DNA of 64,000 nucleotides from Formivibrio citricus (GTDB lineage: Bacteria > Pseudomonadota > Gammaproteobacteria > Burkholderiales > Chitinibacteraceae). Numbering within the stretch: the first letter of the stretch is position 1; each line of letters opens with the position of its first letter. The notes below the pieces were generated by a model. The model did no database searches. It had not been told where the DNA came from and worked only from the letters and a program-made list of their open reading frames with translations. Of the stretch, positions 33,705-42,137 are shown in pieces. The position numbers and the translations under genes are program-made. Where the stretch lies: positions 36,928 to 100,927 of the forward strand of contig NZ_FOVE01000013.1 of assembly GCF_900115065.1 (NCBI RefSeq), read 5' to 3'.

Positions 33705-34374
33705 CCCGAACCTGCCACAACTGCGGCGCATCGCCGGGGCGCTGGGCGAACTGCGAGAGCAAGTCGTGTTCGTCGGCGGCTCGGTGGCGGGCTTGCTGCT
33801 GACGGACCCATTGGCCGAGGGCGTGCGGGCGACTACGGACGTGGATGCCATCGTTGAAGCTGGCCGCGCCGCCTTTCATCAACTGGAAAATGAGCTGGCT
33901 GAGCGTGGTTTCGTGCGCGACATGCACAGCGAGGTGATTTGCCGCTGGGTGCATCGCGAATCCGGCCTGCTGTTCGATCTTATGCCAGTGGACGACGCCG
34001 TGCTCGGGTTCACAAATCCCTGGTATTCCTACGCAGTCAAAACAGCCGAATCCGTGGAAATTTCGGAGGGCGTGCATATCCGCCTGCTCAGCGCCGTGGC
34101 CTTCGTAGCCACCAAGCTGGAAGCGTTTACCAGCCGAGGCAAAGGCGACTTTTGGACCAGCCACGACCTGGAAGATGTGCTGAACGTGGTGGATGGTCGC
34201 GACGAGCTTGTTGAAGAAATGCGCACTGCACCGGAAGCGCTGAGGAACCTTGTGGCACAAACCTTTTCCACGTTGCTGAAAAATCCAGATTTCCACAACG
34301 TACTGCCCGGCCTGATTGCAGAACCGGAGCGAGCAAGTGAGGTCATGGCACGCATGGAGCAAATGAGCCGATGA
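33691..34374 (+). CDS. nucleotidyltransferase-domain protein (AbiEii-like toxin candidate)
   Basis: 227 residues. The nucleotidyltransferase signature is visible: VVFVGGSVAGLLL (G-[GS] motif) followed by TTDVDAIVE (paired aspartates that bind metal) and LFDLMPVDD (third acidic residue). A helical C-terminal half follows (FTSRGKGDFWTSHDLEDVL). AbiEii toxins use this fold. GGGAGG precedes the ATG, which overlaps the upstream gene by 14 bp, supporting coupled synthesis. Embedded between hsdS and hsdR, it may be a second defence layer or a guard of the restriction locus. Confidence 0.72.
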   Translation: MNPNDPNLPQLRRIAGALGELREQVVFVGGSVAGLLLTDPLAEGVRATTDVDAIVEAGRAAFHQLENELAERGFVRDMHSEVICRWVHRESGLLFDLMPVDDAVLGFTNPWYSYAVKTAESVEISEGVHIRLLSAVAFVATKLEAFTSRGKGDFWTSHDLEDVLNVVDGRDELVEEMRTAPEALRNLVAQTFSTLLKNPDFHNVLPGLIAEPERASEVMARMEQMSR

Positions 34375-34409
34375 CCCCCTACACACATACTGAAATGGCT
34401 GGCTGAGCG

Positions 34410-37400
34410 ATGGCACTACATCAGGAAATCCACTTCGAATCCGAAATCTGCGCCCACCTTGCGGCCAATGGCTGGCTGTACGCCGAAGGCGACGCGGCAA
34501 AGTATGACCGCGCGAATGGCCTGTTTCTACCCGACCTCCTGGCGTGGGTGGAAGAGTCGCAGCCGGATAGCTTTCAGCGCCTGACCAAAAACCACGGTGC
34601 GGCGCTGCCCCAAGTGCTGGCGGAGCGCGTGCGCAAAAGCCTGAACCTGCCAGACCGGGGCACGCTGGATGTGCTGCGTCGGGGCGTGGAAATGCTGGGG
34701 CTCAAGGAGCCGTTGATGCTGGCGCAGTTCAAGCCCGCTCTGGCGCTGAACCCTGCCATTGCGAAGAACTACGCAGCGAACCGCCTGCGCGTTGTTCGCC
34801 AGGTTTGCCATTCGCCCAACAATCCGAAGGAAGAGCTGGACCTGGTGCTCTTCCTCAACGGCATCGCCGTGGCCACGGTCGAGCTGAAGAGTAACTTCAC
34901 GCAGAGCGTGCAGGATGCTGTCGACCAGTACCGCTACGACCGCCATCCGCAGCCCAAGGGCGGCGTGCTGGAGCCCTTGCTGGGCTTCCCCGGCGGGGCG
35001 CTGGTGCACTTCGCGGTGAGCCAGTCCGAAGTGATGATGACGACCAAACTCGCCGGCAAGGAAACCTTCTTCCTGCCTTTCAACCGTGGCAACGCGGGCG
35101 GCGCGGGCAATGCGCCGAATCCGGATGGATTTGCCACTGCCTACCTGTGGGAAGAGGTGTGGGCGCGAGAGAGCTGGCTGGACATCCTGCACCGCTATCT
35201 CATCGGCAAGCGCGATGACAAGAAGCAGCTCAAGAGTTTCATCTTCCCGCGTTACCACCAGCTCGATGCCACGCGGAAGCTGGTGGGCGATGTGCTGCAA
35301 AACGGTGCGGGCGAGCGCTATCTGATTCAGCACTCGGCGGGCTCGGGCAAGACCAACTCGATTGCCTGGACGGCGCACTTCCTCGCCGACCTGCACGACG
35401 CGCAGCACAACAAGCTCTTCGATAGCGTGCTGGTGGTAAGCGACCGCAACGTGCTCGATGCTCAGTTGCAGGAGGCCATATTCGACTTCGAGCGCACCAC
35501 GGGCGTGGTGGCCAGCATCACGAACGAGCACGGCAGCAAGAGCGCCCAGCTTGGTCAGGCGCTCAAGGACGGCAAAAAAATCATCGTCTGCACCATCCAG
35601 ACCTTCCCCTTTGCCCTGCAAGCCGTGCAGGAGCTGGCAGCCACCGAGGGCAAGCGCTTTGCGGTGATTGCCGACGAGGCACACAGCTCGCAGACCGGCG
35701 AAGCCGCCGCCAAGCTGAAGCAGCTTTTGTCCGCCGAAGAATGGGCCGAGCTGCAGGACGGCGGTGAGGTGGATACCGAAGCGCTGCTCGCGGCGCAGAT
35801 GGAGGCGAAAGCTGGCGCATCGAAGGGCCTGACCTACATTGCCTTCACCGCCACGCCCAAGAGCAAGACGCTGGAACTCTTCGGTCGCAAGGGCGAAGAC
35901 GGGTTGCCCCAGCCTTTCCATGTTTACTCCATGCGCCAGGCTATCGAGGAAGGTTTCATCCTCGATGTGCTGAAGAACTACACGAGCTACAAACTGGCTT
36001 TCAAGCTGGCCCACGATGGCCAGGAATACGACGAGAAGGCCGTTGAGCGCAGTACGGCGATGAAGGGAATCATGCAGTGGGTGCGCCTGCACCCCTACAA
36101 CATCGCGCAGAAGGTGCAGGTGGTGGTCGAGCACTACCGCGAGAACGTGCAGCCGCTTCTCCGAGGCCGGGCCAAGGCCATGGTAGTGGTGGGTAGTCGT
36201 AAAGAAGCCGTGCGCTGGCAGAAGGCCATCCGCGCCTACATCGCCAAGCAGAACTACCCGCTGGGCGTGCTGGTGGCGTTTTCGGGTGAGGTAAACGACC
36301 CCGAGAACTTCCCCGAGCCGGTCGCCGAAACGAATGCCCAGCTCAACCCCGGCCTCAAGGGGCGCGACATCCGCGAAGTATTCAAGGAGCCGGATTTCCA
36401 CCTGTTGCTGGTGGCCAACAAGTTCCAGACCGGTTTCGACCAGCCGCTGTTGTGCGGCATGTACGTCGACAAGATGCTGGGCGGCATCCAGGCCGTGCAG
36501 ACGCTCTCGCGCCTGAACCGTGCGCATCCGGGCAAGGACACGACCTACATCCTCGACTTCGTGAACGAGCCGGCGGAAGTGCTCAAGGCCTTCAAGACCT
36601 ACCACGAAACAGCCGAGCTGGAGGCCACGACCGACCCGCATGCGGTGTATGACCTGCGCGCCAAGCTGGATGCAACCGGCTACTACGACGACTTCGAAGT
36701 GGAGCGCGTCGCCAAGGTCGACCTCGACCCGAACGGCACGCAGAAACAGCTAGATGCCGCCATCGCCCCGGTGGCCGACCGCCTGCTCAAGCGCTACAAG
36801 AGCGCCCAGCAGGACAAAGCCGCGGCTGAGGCAAATGGTGATGAAAAAACAGCCAAGGTCGCCAAGGACACACTGGATGCCCTCATCCTGTTCAAGAACG
36901 ACATGGGAGCCTATGTGCGCCTGTATGCCTTCCTGAGCCAGATTTTCGACTACGGCAACACCGACATCGAGAAGCGCTTCCTGTTCTACAAACGCCTCAT
37001 CCCGCTGCTGGAATTCGGCCGCGAACGCGACACCGTGGACCTCAGCAAGGTTGTGCTTACCCACCACAACCTGAAGAACCGTGGCAAACAATCGCTGAAC
37101 CTGAACCAGGACGGTAGCTACAAGCTGCAACCGATGGACGCGGTGGGCAGCGGCGCAGTTCAGGAAAAGCAGCAGGCCTACCTCGCCGAAATCATCGAGA
37201 AGGTGAATGGGTTATTTGAAGGCGAGCTCTCCGACGACGACCAACTCGTCTACGTGAATGGTGTCCTAAAAGGGAAGCTGCTAGAGAACGAGACCTTGGT
37301 TCAGCAGGCGGCCAACAACACCAAGGAACAGTTCGGCAATTCGCCCGACCTCTCGCAAGCGATCTTGCATGCCATCATGGATGCACTGGAAGCTCACACC

Positions 37401-37526
37401 TCCATGAGCACCCAAGCGCTAAGTTCTGAACGTATCCGCGAAGGGCTGAAAGATACCCTGCTAGGACCTGCACAGTTGTATGAAGCGCTGCGGGCGCGGT
37501 CAGTGGGCGTGGCCGCGAGAGCATGA
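34410..37526 (+). CDS. hsdR: type I restriction-modification system, endonuclease/translocase subunit HsdR
   Basis: 1038 residues. The N-terminal PD-(D/E)xK nuclease is visible as ELDLVLFLNGIAVATVELKS (Asp ... Glu-x-Lys). The SF2 motor has Walker A HSAGSGKTNSIAW, DEAH box VIADEAHSSQTG, motif III AFTATPK and motif VI QTLSRLNRAHPG. A helical C-terminal domain binds the methylase. It cuts unmodified DNA after translocation. It is separated from hsdS by three genes rather than adjoining it. Confidence 0.96.
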   Translation: MALHQEIHFESEICAHLAANGWLYAEGDAAKYDRANGLFLPDLLAWVEESQPDSFQRLTKNHGAALPQVLAERVRKSLNLPDRGTLDVLRRGVEMLGLKEPLMLAQFKPALALNPAIAKNYAANRLRVVRQVCHSPNNPKEELDLVLFLNGIAVATVELKSNFTQSVQDAVDQYRYDRHPQPKGGVLEPLLGFPGGALVHFAVSQSEVMMTTKLAGKETFFLPFNRGNAGGAGNAPNPDGFATAYLWEEVWARESWLDILHRYLIGKRDDKKQLKSFIFPRYHQLDATRKLVGDVLQNGAGERYLIQHSAGSGKTNSIAWTAHFLADLHDAQHNKLFDSVLVVSDRNVLDAQLQEAIFDFERTTGVVASITNEHGSKSAQLGQALKDGKKIIVCTIQTFPFALQAVQELAATEGKRFAVIADEAHSSQTGEAAAKLKQLLSAEEWAELQDGGEVDTEALLAAQMEAKAGASKGLTYIAFTATPKSKTLELFGRKGEDGLPQPFHVYSMRQAIEEGFILDVLKNYTSYKLAFKLAHDGQEYDEKAVERSTAMKGIMQWVRLHPYNIAQKVQVVVEHYRENVQPLLRGRAKAMVVVGSRKEAVRWQKAIRAYIAKQNYPLGVLVAFSGEVNDPENFPEPVAETNAQLNPGLKGRDIREVFKEPDFHLLLVANKFQTGFDQPLLCGMYVDKMLGGIQAVQTLSRLNRAHPGKDTTYILDFVNEPAEVLKAFKTYHETAELEATTDPHAVYDLRAKLDATGYYDDFEVERVAKVDLDPNGTQKQLDAAIAPVADRLLKRYKSAQQDKAAAEANGDEKTAKVAKDTLDALILFKNDMGAYVRLYAFLSQIFDYGNTDIEKRFLFYKRLIPLLEFGRERDTVDLSKVVLTHHNLKNRGKQSLNLNQDGSYKLQPMDAVGSGAVQEKQQAYLAEIIEKVNGLFEGELSDDDQLVYVNGVLKGKLLENETLVQQAANNTKEQFGNSPDLSQAILHAIMDALEAHTSMSTQALSSERIREGLKDTLLGPAQLYEALRARSVGVAARA

Positions 37527-37544
37527 CCACAGGCCCCCTGCATC

Positions 37545-37582
37545 AAAAAGCCCGCCTGATCGCAAGATCGGCGGGTTTTTCC
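37545..37582 (+). terminator. Rho-independent terminator of the hsd locus
   Basis: CCCGCC-T-GATC and GATC-GGCGGG form a stem with one bulged T and loop GCAA, flanked by AAAAAG on the left and TTTTTCC on the right. Confidence 0.88.
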
Positions 37583-37636
37583 TTTTGACCCCGCCATTCC
37601 GTACAATGGCGCCATTCCTTCCCGCACGACAGCACC

Positions 37637-39076
37637 ATGGCCGACCTGACCTTTTTCTGGCACGACTACGAAACCTTCGGCATCGACCCGCGTCGTGACC
37701 GGCCCGCCCAGTTCGCCGGCATCCGTACCGATGCCGAGCTCAACGAAATCGGCGAGCCGCTGATGTGCTACTGCCAGCCGGCTCCGGACTACCTGCCCGA
37801 TCCGCAGTCCTGCCTCATCACCGGCATCACGCCGCAACTGTGCCAGGAGCGCGGCTTGCCGGAAAACGAATTCGCCGCGGCCATCGAAAAGGAACTCGCG
37901 GCCCCCGGCACCATCGGTGTGGGCTACAACACCATCCGCTTCGACGACGAATTCACGCGCCACCTGTTCTGGCGCAACCTCATCGACCCGTACGCCCGCG
38001 AATGGCAGAACGATTGCGGACGCTGGGATCTGCTCGACGTGGTGCGTTGCGCCTACGCCCTGCGCCCGGAAGGCATCGTCTGGCCAACCAACGACGACGG
38101 CAAACCGAGCTTTCGCCTGGAACACCTGACCGCCGCCAACGGCCTCGTTCACGAAGCCGCGCACGATGCACTGTCCGACGTGCGCGCCACCATCGCGCTC
38201 GCACGCCTGATCCGGCAAAATAATCCCAAGCTGTTCGACTTCTGCCTGAAGCTGCGCAAGAAAGATGCCGTCCAAGCCGAAATAGGCCTGCCGCAACGCA
38301 AGCCGTTCCTGCACATCTCCGGCATGTTCGCGCCGGAAAGGGGCTGCCTCGCCGTCGTCTGGCCGCTGGCCTGCCACCCCACCAACAAGAACGAAATCAT
38401 CGTCTGGGATCTGGCGCACGATCCAGCCGAGCTTTTCGCTCTCGACGCCGCCACCGTGCGTCAGCGCCTGTTCACCCGCAGCGACGAGCTCCCGGAAGGC
38501 ATGACCCGCCTGCCCGTCAAAAGCATCCACATCAACAAGTCCCCCATCGTCATCGGCAACCTGAAAACGCTCAGCCCGCAAATGGCGGAGAAATGGGGCG
38601 TCGACATGGCCACAGTGGAGCGCCACGCCGCAACCGCCGCCCAAGCCCCGGAGCAAGGCGGCCTGTGGGCCGAAGTATTCCAGCGTCCCGCCGGCAACGA
38701 CGGCACGCCGGACGTGGACGGCGACCTTTACGGCGGATTCATCGGCAACAACGACCGGCGCACACTCAACCGCCTGCGCGGACTGAACCCCGAACAACTC
38801 GCCGCCGCCCGCCCAAGCTTTGACGATGCACGGCTCGACGAGCTGCTCTTCCGCTTCCGCGCACGCAATTTCCCGCTCACCCTGAGCGAAGAAGAAGCCG
38901 CCCGCTGGCAGCAACACTGCACGGAACGCCTGCACGAAGGAAAGAACAGTGCCCGCGACTTGGCGAGCTATTTCGAAAACATCGACGCCCTTTCCGAAAC
39001 GGCGGACGAGCGCGGCGAAGAAATTCTCGGCGCGCTCTACGACTACGCGGAAAACATCGCCCCGGAGTTGAACTGA
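37637..39076 (+). CDS. sbcB: exodeoxyribonuclease I
   Basis: 479 residues. The DnaQ-fold exonuclease residues lie in FFWHDYETFGIDPRRDRP (DxE), YNTIRFDDEF and HEAAHDALSDVRATIALA (HxAxxD). The SH3-like and C-terminal helical domains follow (LRGLNPEQLAAARPSFDD). It degrades single-stranded DNA 3' to 5' in recombination and mismatch repair. It has its own upstream gap after the hsd terminator, so it is not part of that operon. Confidence 0.95.
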   Translation: MADLTFFWHDYETFGIDPRRDRPAQFAGIRTDAELNEIGEPLMCYCQPAPDYLPDPQSCLITGITPQLCQERGLPENEFAAAIEKELAAPGTIGVGYNTIRFDDEFTRHLFWRNLIDPYAREWQNDCGRWDLLDVVRCAYALRPEGIVWPTNDDGKPSFRLEHLTAANGLVHEAAHDALSDVRATIALARLIRQNNPKLFDFCLKLRKKDAVQAEIGLPQRKPFLHISGMFAPERGCLAVVWPLACHPTNKNEIIVWDLAHDPAELFALDAATVRQRLFTRSDELPEGMTRLPVKSIHINKSPIVIGNLKTLSPQMAEKWGVDMATVERHAATAAQAPEQGGLWAEVFQRPAGNDGTPDVDGDLYGGFIGNNDRRTLNRLRGLNPEQLAAARPSFDDARLDELLFRFRARNFPLTLSEEEAARWQQHCTERLHEGKNSARDLASYFENIDALSETADERGEEILGALYDYAENIAPELN

Positions 39077-39090
39077 ATTTCGCAAAGAGG

Positions 39091-39119
39091 TTGACACGCG
39101 CAACGAAATCCGGTTTAAT
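39091..39119 (+). promoter_or_regulatory. sigma-70 promoter of tRNA-Phe
   Basis: TTGACA at 39091-39096 and TTTAAT at 39114-39119 are separated by exactly 17 bp and lie 12 bp before the tRNA. Confidence 0.8.
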
Positions 39120-39131
39120 TCGGCCTCTCTT

Positions 39132-39207
39132 GGCCAGTTAGCTCAGTTGGTAGAGCAGCGGATTGAAAATCCGCGTGTCCGTGGTTCGATTCCGCGACTG
39201 GCCACCA
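39132..39207 (+). tRNA. tRNA-Phe (anticodon GAA)
   Basis: 76 nt with encoded CCA. Acceptor GGCCAGT pairs with ACTGGCC, and the anticodon arm is GCGGA-TTGAAAA-TCCGC. A lower-GC accessory stretch begins directly downstream, a common place for island insertion. Confidence 0.97.
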
Positions 39208-39219
39208 AAAGTTTTAAGC

Positions 39220-39255
39220 AAAAACGCCGACCCATGTGGTTGGCGTTTTTGTTTT
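39220..39255 (+). terminator. Rho-independent terminator of tRNA-Phe
   Basis: AAAAACGCC and GGCGTTTTT are complementary over 9 bp around a 13-base loop; further T-rich sequence follows. Confidence 0.85.
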
Positions 39256-39976
39256 CTGCGGGACAAAAACCAAACAAGTCCGGCAACCCGGTCTATTCCC
39301 GGTTCAAATTTTTTGAGCCGACACGATACGCGAAGCTTGAACCATCCCTCCCTTCTCACCCTGTATTCCCTAGCGCCCACGTTTTGCTCGCGGTGAAATA
39401 GCCCCCCCCTCACAGCCAATAACAAAACCTCGCTCGCGACAGCCACCAAAACGCATCCAGCAATCTGTTCTTCTTACCCTAGATATCAATCTGCGTGCAC
39501 CTACCACCGTGCGCAGTTTCAAGTAAGCGGCATTACCACCTCTCCCGGTTTCTTGTGCATTTTCCACACACCCAGCTCAATACATATTACTTAAAGTATA
39601 ATATTTATTTCATATTTTCTTTCATATTCATGTCGTGCCATCAAAGACTTACCCTTTCCAATTTAATAACAAGTTCGCCAGATCAGGCACGCAACCGAAG
39701 AGGAAATACCGCTTCGGCCTGAAGCGCTTTTTTGGCGACGATCCAGTGCCTACCCATCCACCCCCGAGAGTGCAAGTGTTCACGGCGAAATCCAGATCAA
39801 GGACGGCAACAAATGGATCAGATGATTCGGCACAAACCAATCGAAGGGCATGGCTTCGCCTATCAACCAAGCTCGACGTCAAGAACACTTCTTCATGGAC
39901 GTACTGGACAACCAGCCGTCCCCATGGGGCCAGTTATAGTGACCACCCATAACACCTAAAATTCTTGAGGATCAAT
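39256..39976. other. mostly non-coding, AT-richer region after tRNA-Phe
   Basis: I see no intact gene. The stretch 39560-39640 is strongly AT-rich. From about 39635 three frames are each open for parts of a possible former gene (see separate entry). A GAGG and the start of the next gene close the region. Confidence 0.5.
39635..39957 (+). pseudogene. possible decayed reading frame
   Basis: One frame gives YRFGLKRFFGDDPVPTHPPP, the next frame continues VHGEIQIKDGNKWIR, and a third gives FFMDVLDNQPSPWGQL before a stop. Each piece looks protein-like, and reading them in order requires two or more frameshifts. I do not recognise the family. It is directly upstream of two genes for exported proteins, so it may be a decayed member of that unit. 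Low confidence. Confidence 0.35.
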
Positions 39977-40642
39977 ATGTACAAACACGCTTCCGCTATT
40001 TTGGTACCACTACTAGTTGCAAACTCGGCTCTATCGGCGGGACAAGAAACACCCCCGCAAAACTCGGGGACTGAGGCGTTGCGCCATTTTGCCCAATGCG
40101 ATGCATCGTTTTTTAATACATTGAAAAAACACCCCAATACGTTTGGCCCTTCCGTGCACGTCGCGAATCGCGGCTCGGCGGCCACAATCGTGGTTGCAAA
40201 TCCCTTGTCAAAAAAAGGGAACGAGCAGTATTTCTCCCATCCCCCGCAGATCAACGATCTGCGGTTGGTCGCGTGGCACAACGAAGTATCATACGATGTC
40301 GACATGGGCGGTTTTCTCTACTGGGGCTTTAAGGTTGATGGTGATCCGACATCAGTCGCAAAGAAAATCAATTCACTGCTTCCTGACACCCGAAAGCTGG
40401 TGCACACCGGGAAAGAATGGGTTCGTTCAGAGGTTCGTTCAATCGGAGACGCTATCGACACTTGGCATGCCGGCGGTATATCGGGGACAGTAACCCCACG
40501 AGGAAGCGTCGAGCGCGCCCTTATTGTTGAGGGCGAGTCGCCATCCGTGACGACCGTTTATTGCTCAATTCAAGGATCAATTACAGCCCCGCTGCTGAAA
40601 AGGTTGCGGCCAGATTTGCTTTCTTCGGAGTACCCACAATGA
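39977..40642 (+). CDS. exported protein of unknown function
   Basis: 221 residues. Signal peptide MYKHASAILVPLLVANSALSA with cleavage after about residue 21. The mature part has two cysteines (FAQCDASF near residue 42 and TTVYCSIQG near residue 195) that could form a disulfide. ATG at 39977 follows GAGG. Base composition is lower in GC than the core. It overlaps the TPR lipoprotein gene by 4 bp, so the two act together. I do not recognise the family; a periplasmic accessory role is all that can be inferred. Confidence 0.75.
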   Translation: MYKHASAILVPLLVANSALSAGQETPPQNSGTEALRHFAQCDASFFNTLKKHPNTFGPSVHVANRGSAATIVVANPLSKKGNEQYFSHPPQINDLRLVAWHNEVSYDVDMGGFLYWGFKVDGDPTSVAKKINSLLPDTRKLVHTGKEWVRSEVRSIGDAIDTWHAGGISGTVTPRGSVERALIVEGESPSVTTVYCSIQGSITAPLLKRLRPDLLSSEYPQ

Positions 40643-41388
40643 TATCAGTCCGTCAATTTGCAGTTATTTGTGTTGTTTTGCTTTCGGGGTGCGCAGGGGC
40701 GCAAAGCAAGGTGATGACTAGCGATGTTGCAGCCAAGGGGCAAGACCCTTGCGCCCAAATCAAGCCACTGAAACTTAACGCAGATGGAACCAATTTCGAG
40801 AACCCACAATTGGCAATAGATGTGCTTTCCGCATGCAATGCCTCCAACACTCGAGCGCCCAGCAAAGCGCGCGCTGCCATTTTTAAACTTCGCAGCACAG
40901 CCTATGCGCAACTGGGTGATTATGGAAAGGCTATTAGTGATTGCGAAGAATCTTTACGACTGGTCCCTGCTCGTACTGCTTGGGACGTAATAACGCTGGC
41001 GTCTCTTTATCGACAGAGTGGGCAACCAGAACGTGCTCTTGGCGCCCTCAGGCAGATGCTGAAGGATCATTTGGGGGTAAGCGGCAAAGGAACTACACCA
41101 GGGATGCCAAGCTATTATCACCTCGGCATGACCTTGGTTGCACTTGAACAATGGCCTGAAGCCGCTGAAGCATTTTCAGAAGGATTGACCTATCAGCCCG
41201 ATTACGCATGGGCCTATCTGTATCGCGCGCTATCTTATGATCATATGAACGACATGGATCGCGCCCGTGACGATGTAAGAAAGGGGCGATCACTTATTGA
41301 TGCGTTGAAGGACGATGATCGTGCAGAGGGACTTAAAAGCCTGAGCAAGCCCCCTTTTGCAACGTTGATGGCTAAATATCCCAAATAA
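40639..41388 (+). CDS. TPR-repeat lipoprotein
   Basis: 249 residues. A lipoprotein signal (VICVVLLSGCAGAQ) puts the acylated Cys at about residue 18. Helical tetratricopeptide-like repeats follow: RSTAYAQLGDYGKAISDCEE, LASLYRQSGQPERALGALRQ, YHLGMTLVALEQWPEAAEAF and AYLYRALSYDHMNDMDRARD. It is probably anchored to the inner face of the outer membrane and binds partner proteins. Start overlaps the preceding stop. Context with an exported partner suggests an acquired two-gene envelope module of unknown task. Confidence 0.8.
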   Translation: MISVRQFAVICVVLLSGCAGAQSKVMTSDVAAKGQDPCAQIKPLKLNADGTNFENPQLAIDVLSACNASNTRAPSKARAAIFKLRSTAYAQLGDYGKAISDCEESLRLVPARTAWDVITLASLYRQSGQPERALGALRQMLKDHLGVSGKGTTPGMPSYYHLGMTLVALEQWPEAAEAFSEGLTYQPDYAWAYLYRALSYDHMNDMDRARDDVRKGRSLIDALKDDDRAEGLKSLSKPPFATLMAKYPK

Positions 41389-41636
41389 AGTGTAGAAGTT
41401 TCGACTTGATCTGACAGTCCCCCATTTTGACGGCACCGGATTGTCAGATCAATTCAGAACAGGCGTCGATCTCGAGGTCTTAGTAGAATTTTCATGGCAA
41501 GAGGACGAGGGACTTTGCATATTTAAACTGCATAGTCAGGCGCATTGCTCTCGACGCGACTGCCATACCGGGATGCCCCGTAGAATTCCAGCTTTTCTAC
41601 CGGCAAGGGCGAAGGAACCTTCCCTTCCGCAGGAAC
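41389..41636. other. intergenic region with an 11-bp inverted repeat
   Basis: TTGATCTGACA at 41406-41416 and its complement at 41442-41452 form a spaced hairpin 17 bp after the TPR gene. It lacks a T run. It could be a terminator or the trace of a small insertion. No gene is supported. Confidence 0.4.
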
Positions 41637-42101
41637 TCAACGCATGGGCACCTTGAGGTGCGGCGGCACCGGAACGGCGGTCACACTGTTCTTGGGGCTG
41701 CCGTCAACCAAACGGTCTGAGTAGACCAGATAGGCCAGCGTGTTGCGCTTAACGTCAACCATGCGAACAACGCGAATATGCTTGAACACAAGCGAAGCTT
41801 TCTCGCTGAAGACTTCTTCCTGCTGCGGCAGCGGGCCAGTGAAACCGATCTCCCCCACCTGCCGGCATGCGACAGACGCCTCGGCCTTGTCTTCGGCCAG
41901 CCCCAGAGAGCCAGAAATCCCGCCTGTTTTGGCTCTGGAAAGATAACAGCTCACGCCATTGACGCGGGGGTCGTCGAACACCTCCACTACGACCTTGTGG
42001 TTGGCTCCCAACAGTTTGAAGGCCGTAGAAACCGCGCCGACAGTTTCGGCGGCGGCTGGCAGGGCGGCGCACAGCAACACACCAAGGAACAGTCGTTTCA
42101 T
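41637..42101 (-). CDS. creA: CreA-family periplasmic protein
   Basis: 154 residues. Signal peptide MKRLFLGVLLCAALPAAAE. The mature protein has the CreA features VVEVFDDPRVNGVSCYLSRA, LAEDKAEASVACRQVG and RMVDVKRNTLAYLVYSDRLV. The function is unknown despite wide conservation. Two cysteines may form a disulfide. It lies 36 bp downstream of glmS on the same strand. Confidence 0.92.
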   Translation of the reverse strand: MKRLFLGVLLCAALPAAAETVGAVSTAFKLLGANHKVVVEVFDDPRVNGVSCYLSRAKTGGISGSLGLAEDKAEASVACRQVGEIGFTGPLPQQEEVFSEKASLVFKHIRVVRMVDVKRNTLAYLVYSDRLVDGSPKNSVTAVPVPPHLKVPMR

Positions 42102-42137
42102 ATCAGCACTCCGTATGCGAGAAAAACCAGAAACCTC

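Noticed and set aside
39190..41640. Possible attL/attR of an island at tRNA-Phe
   Set aside because: I looked for a second copy of the tRNA 3' end before creA and found none, and no integrase is present.
41441..41656. A 71-residue open frame ahead of creA
   Set aside because: No ribosome site or recognisable motif, and it runs into creA on the other strand.
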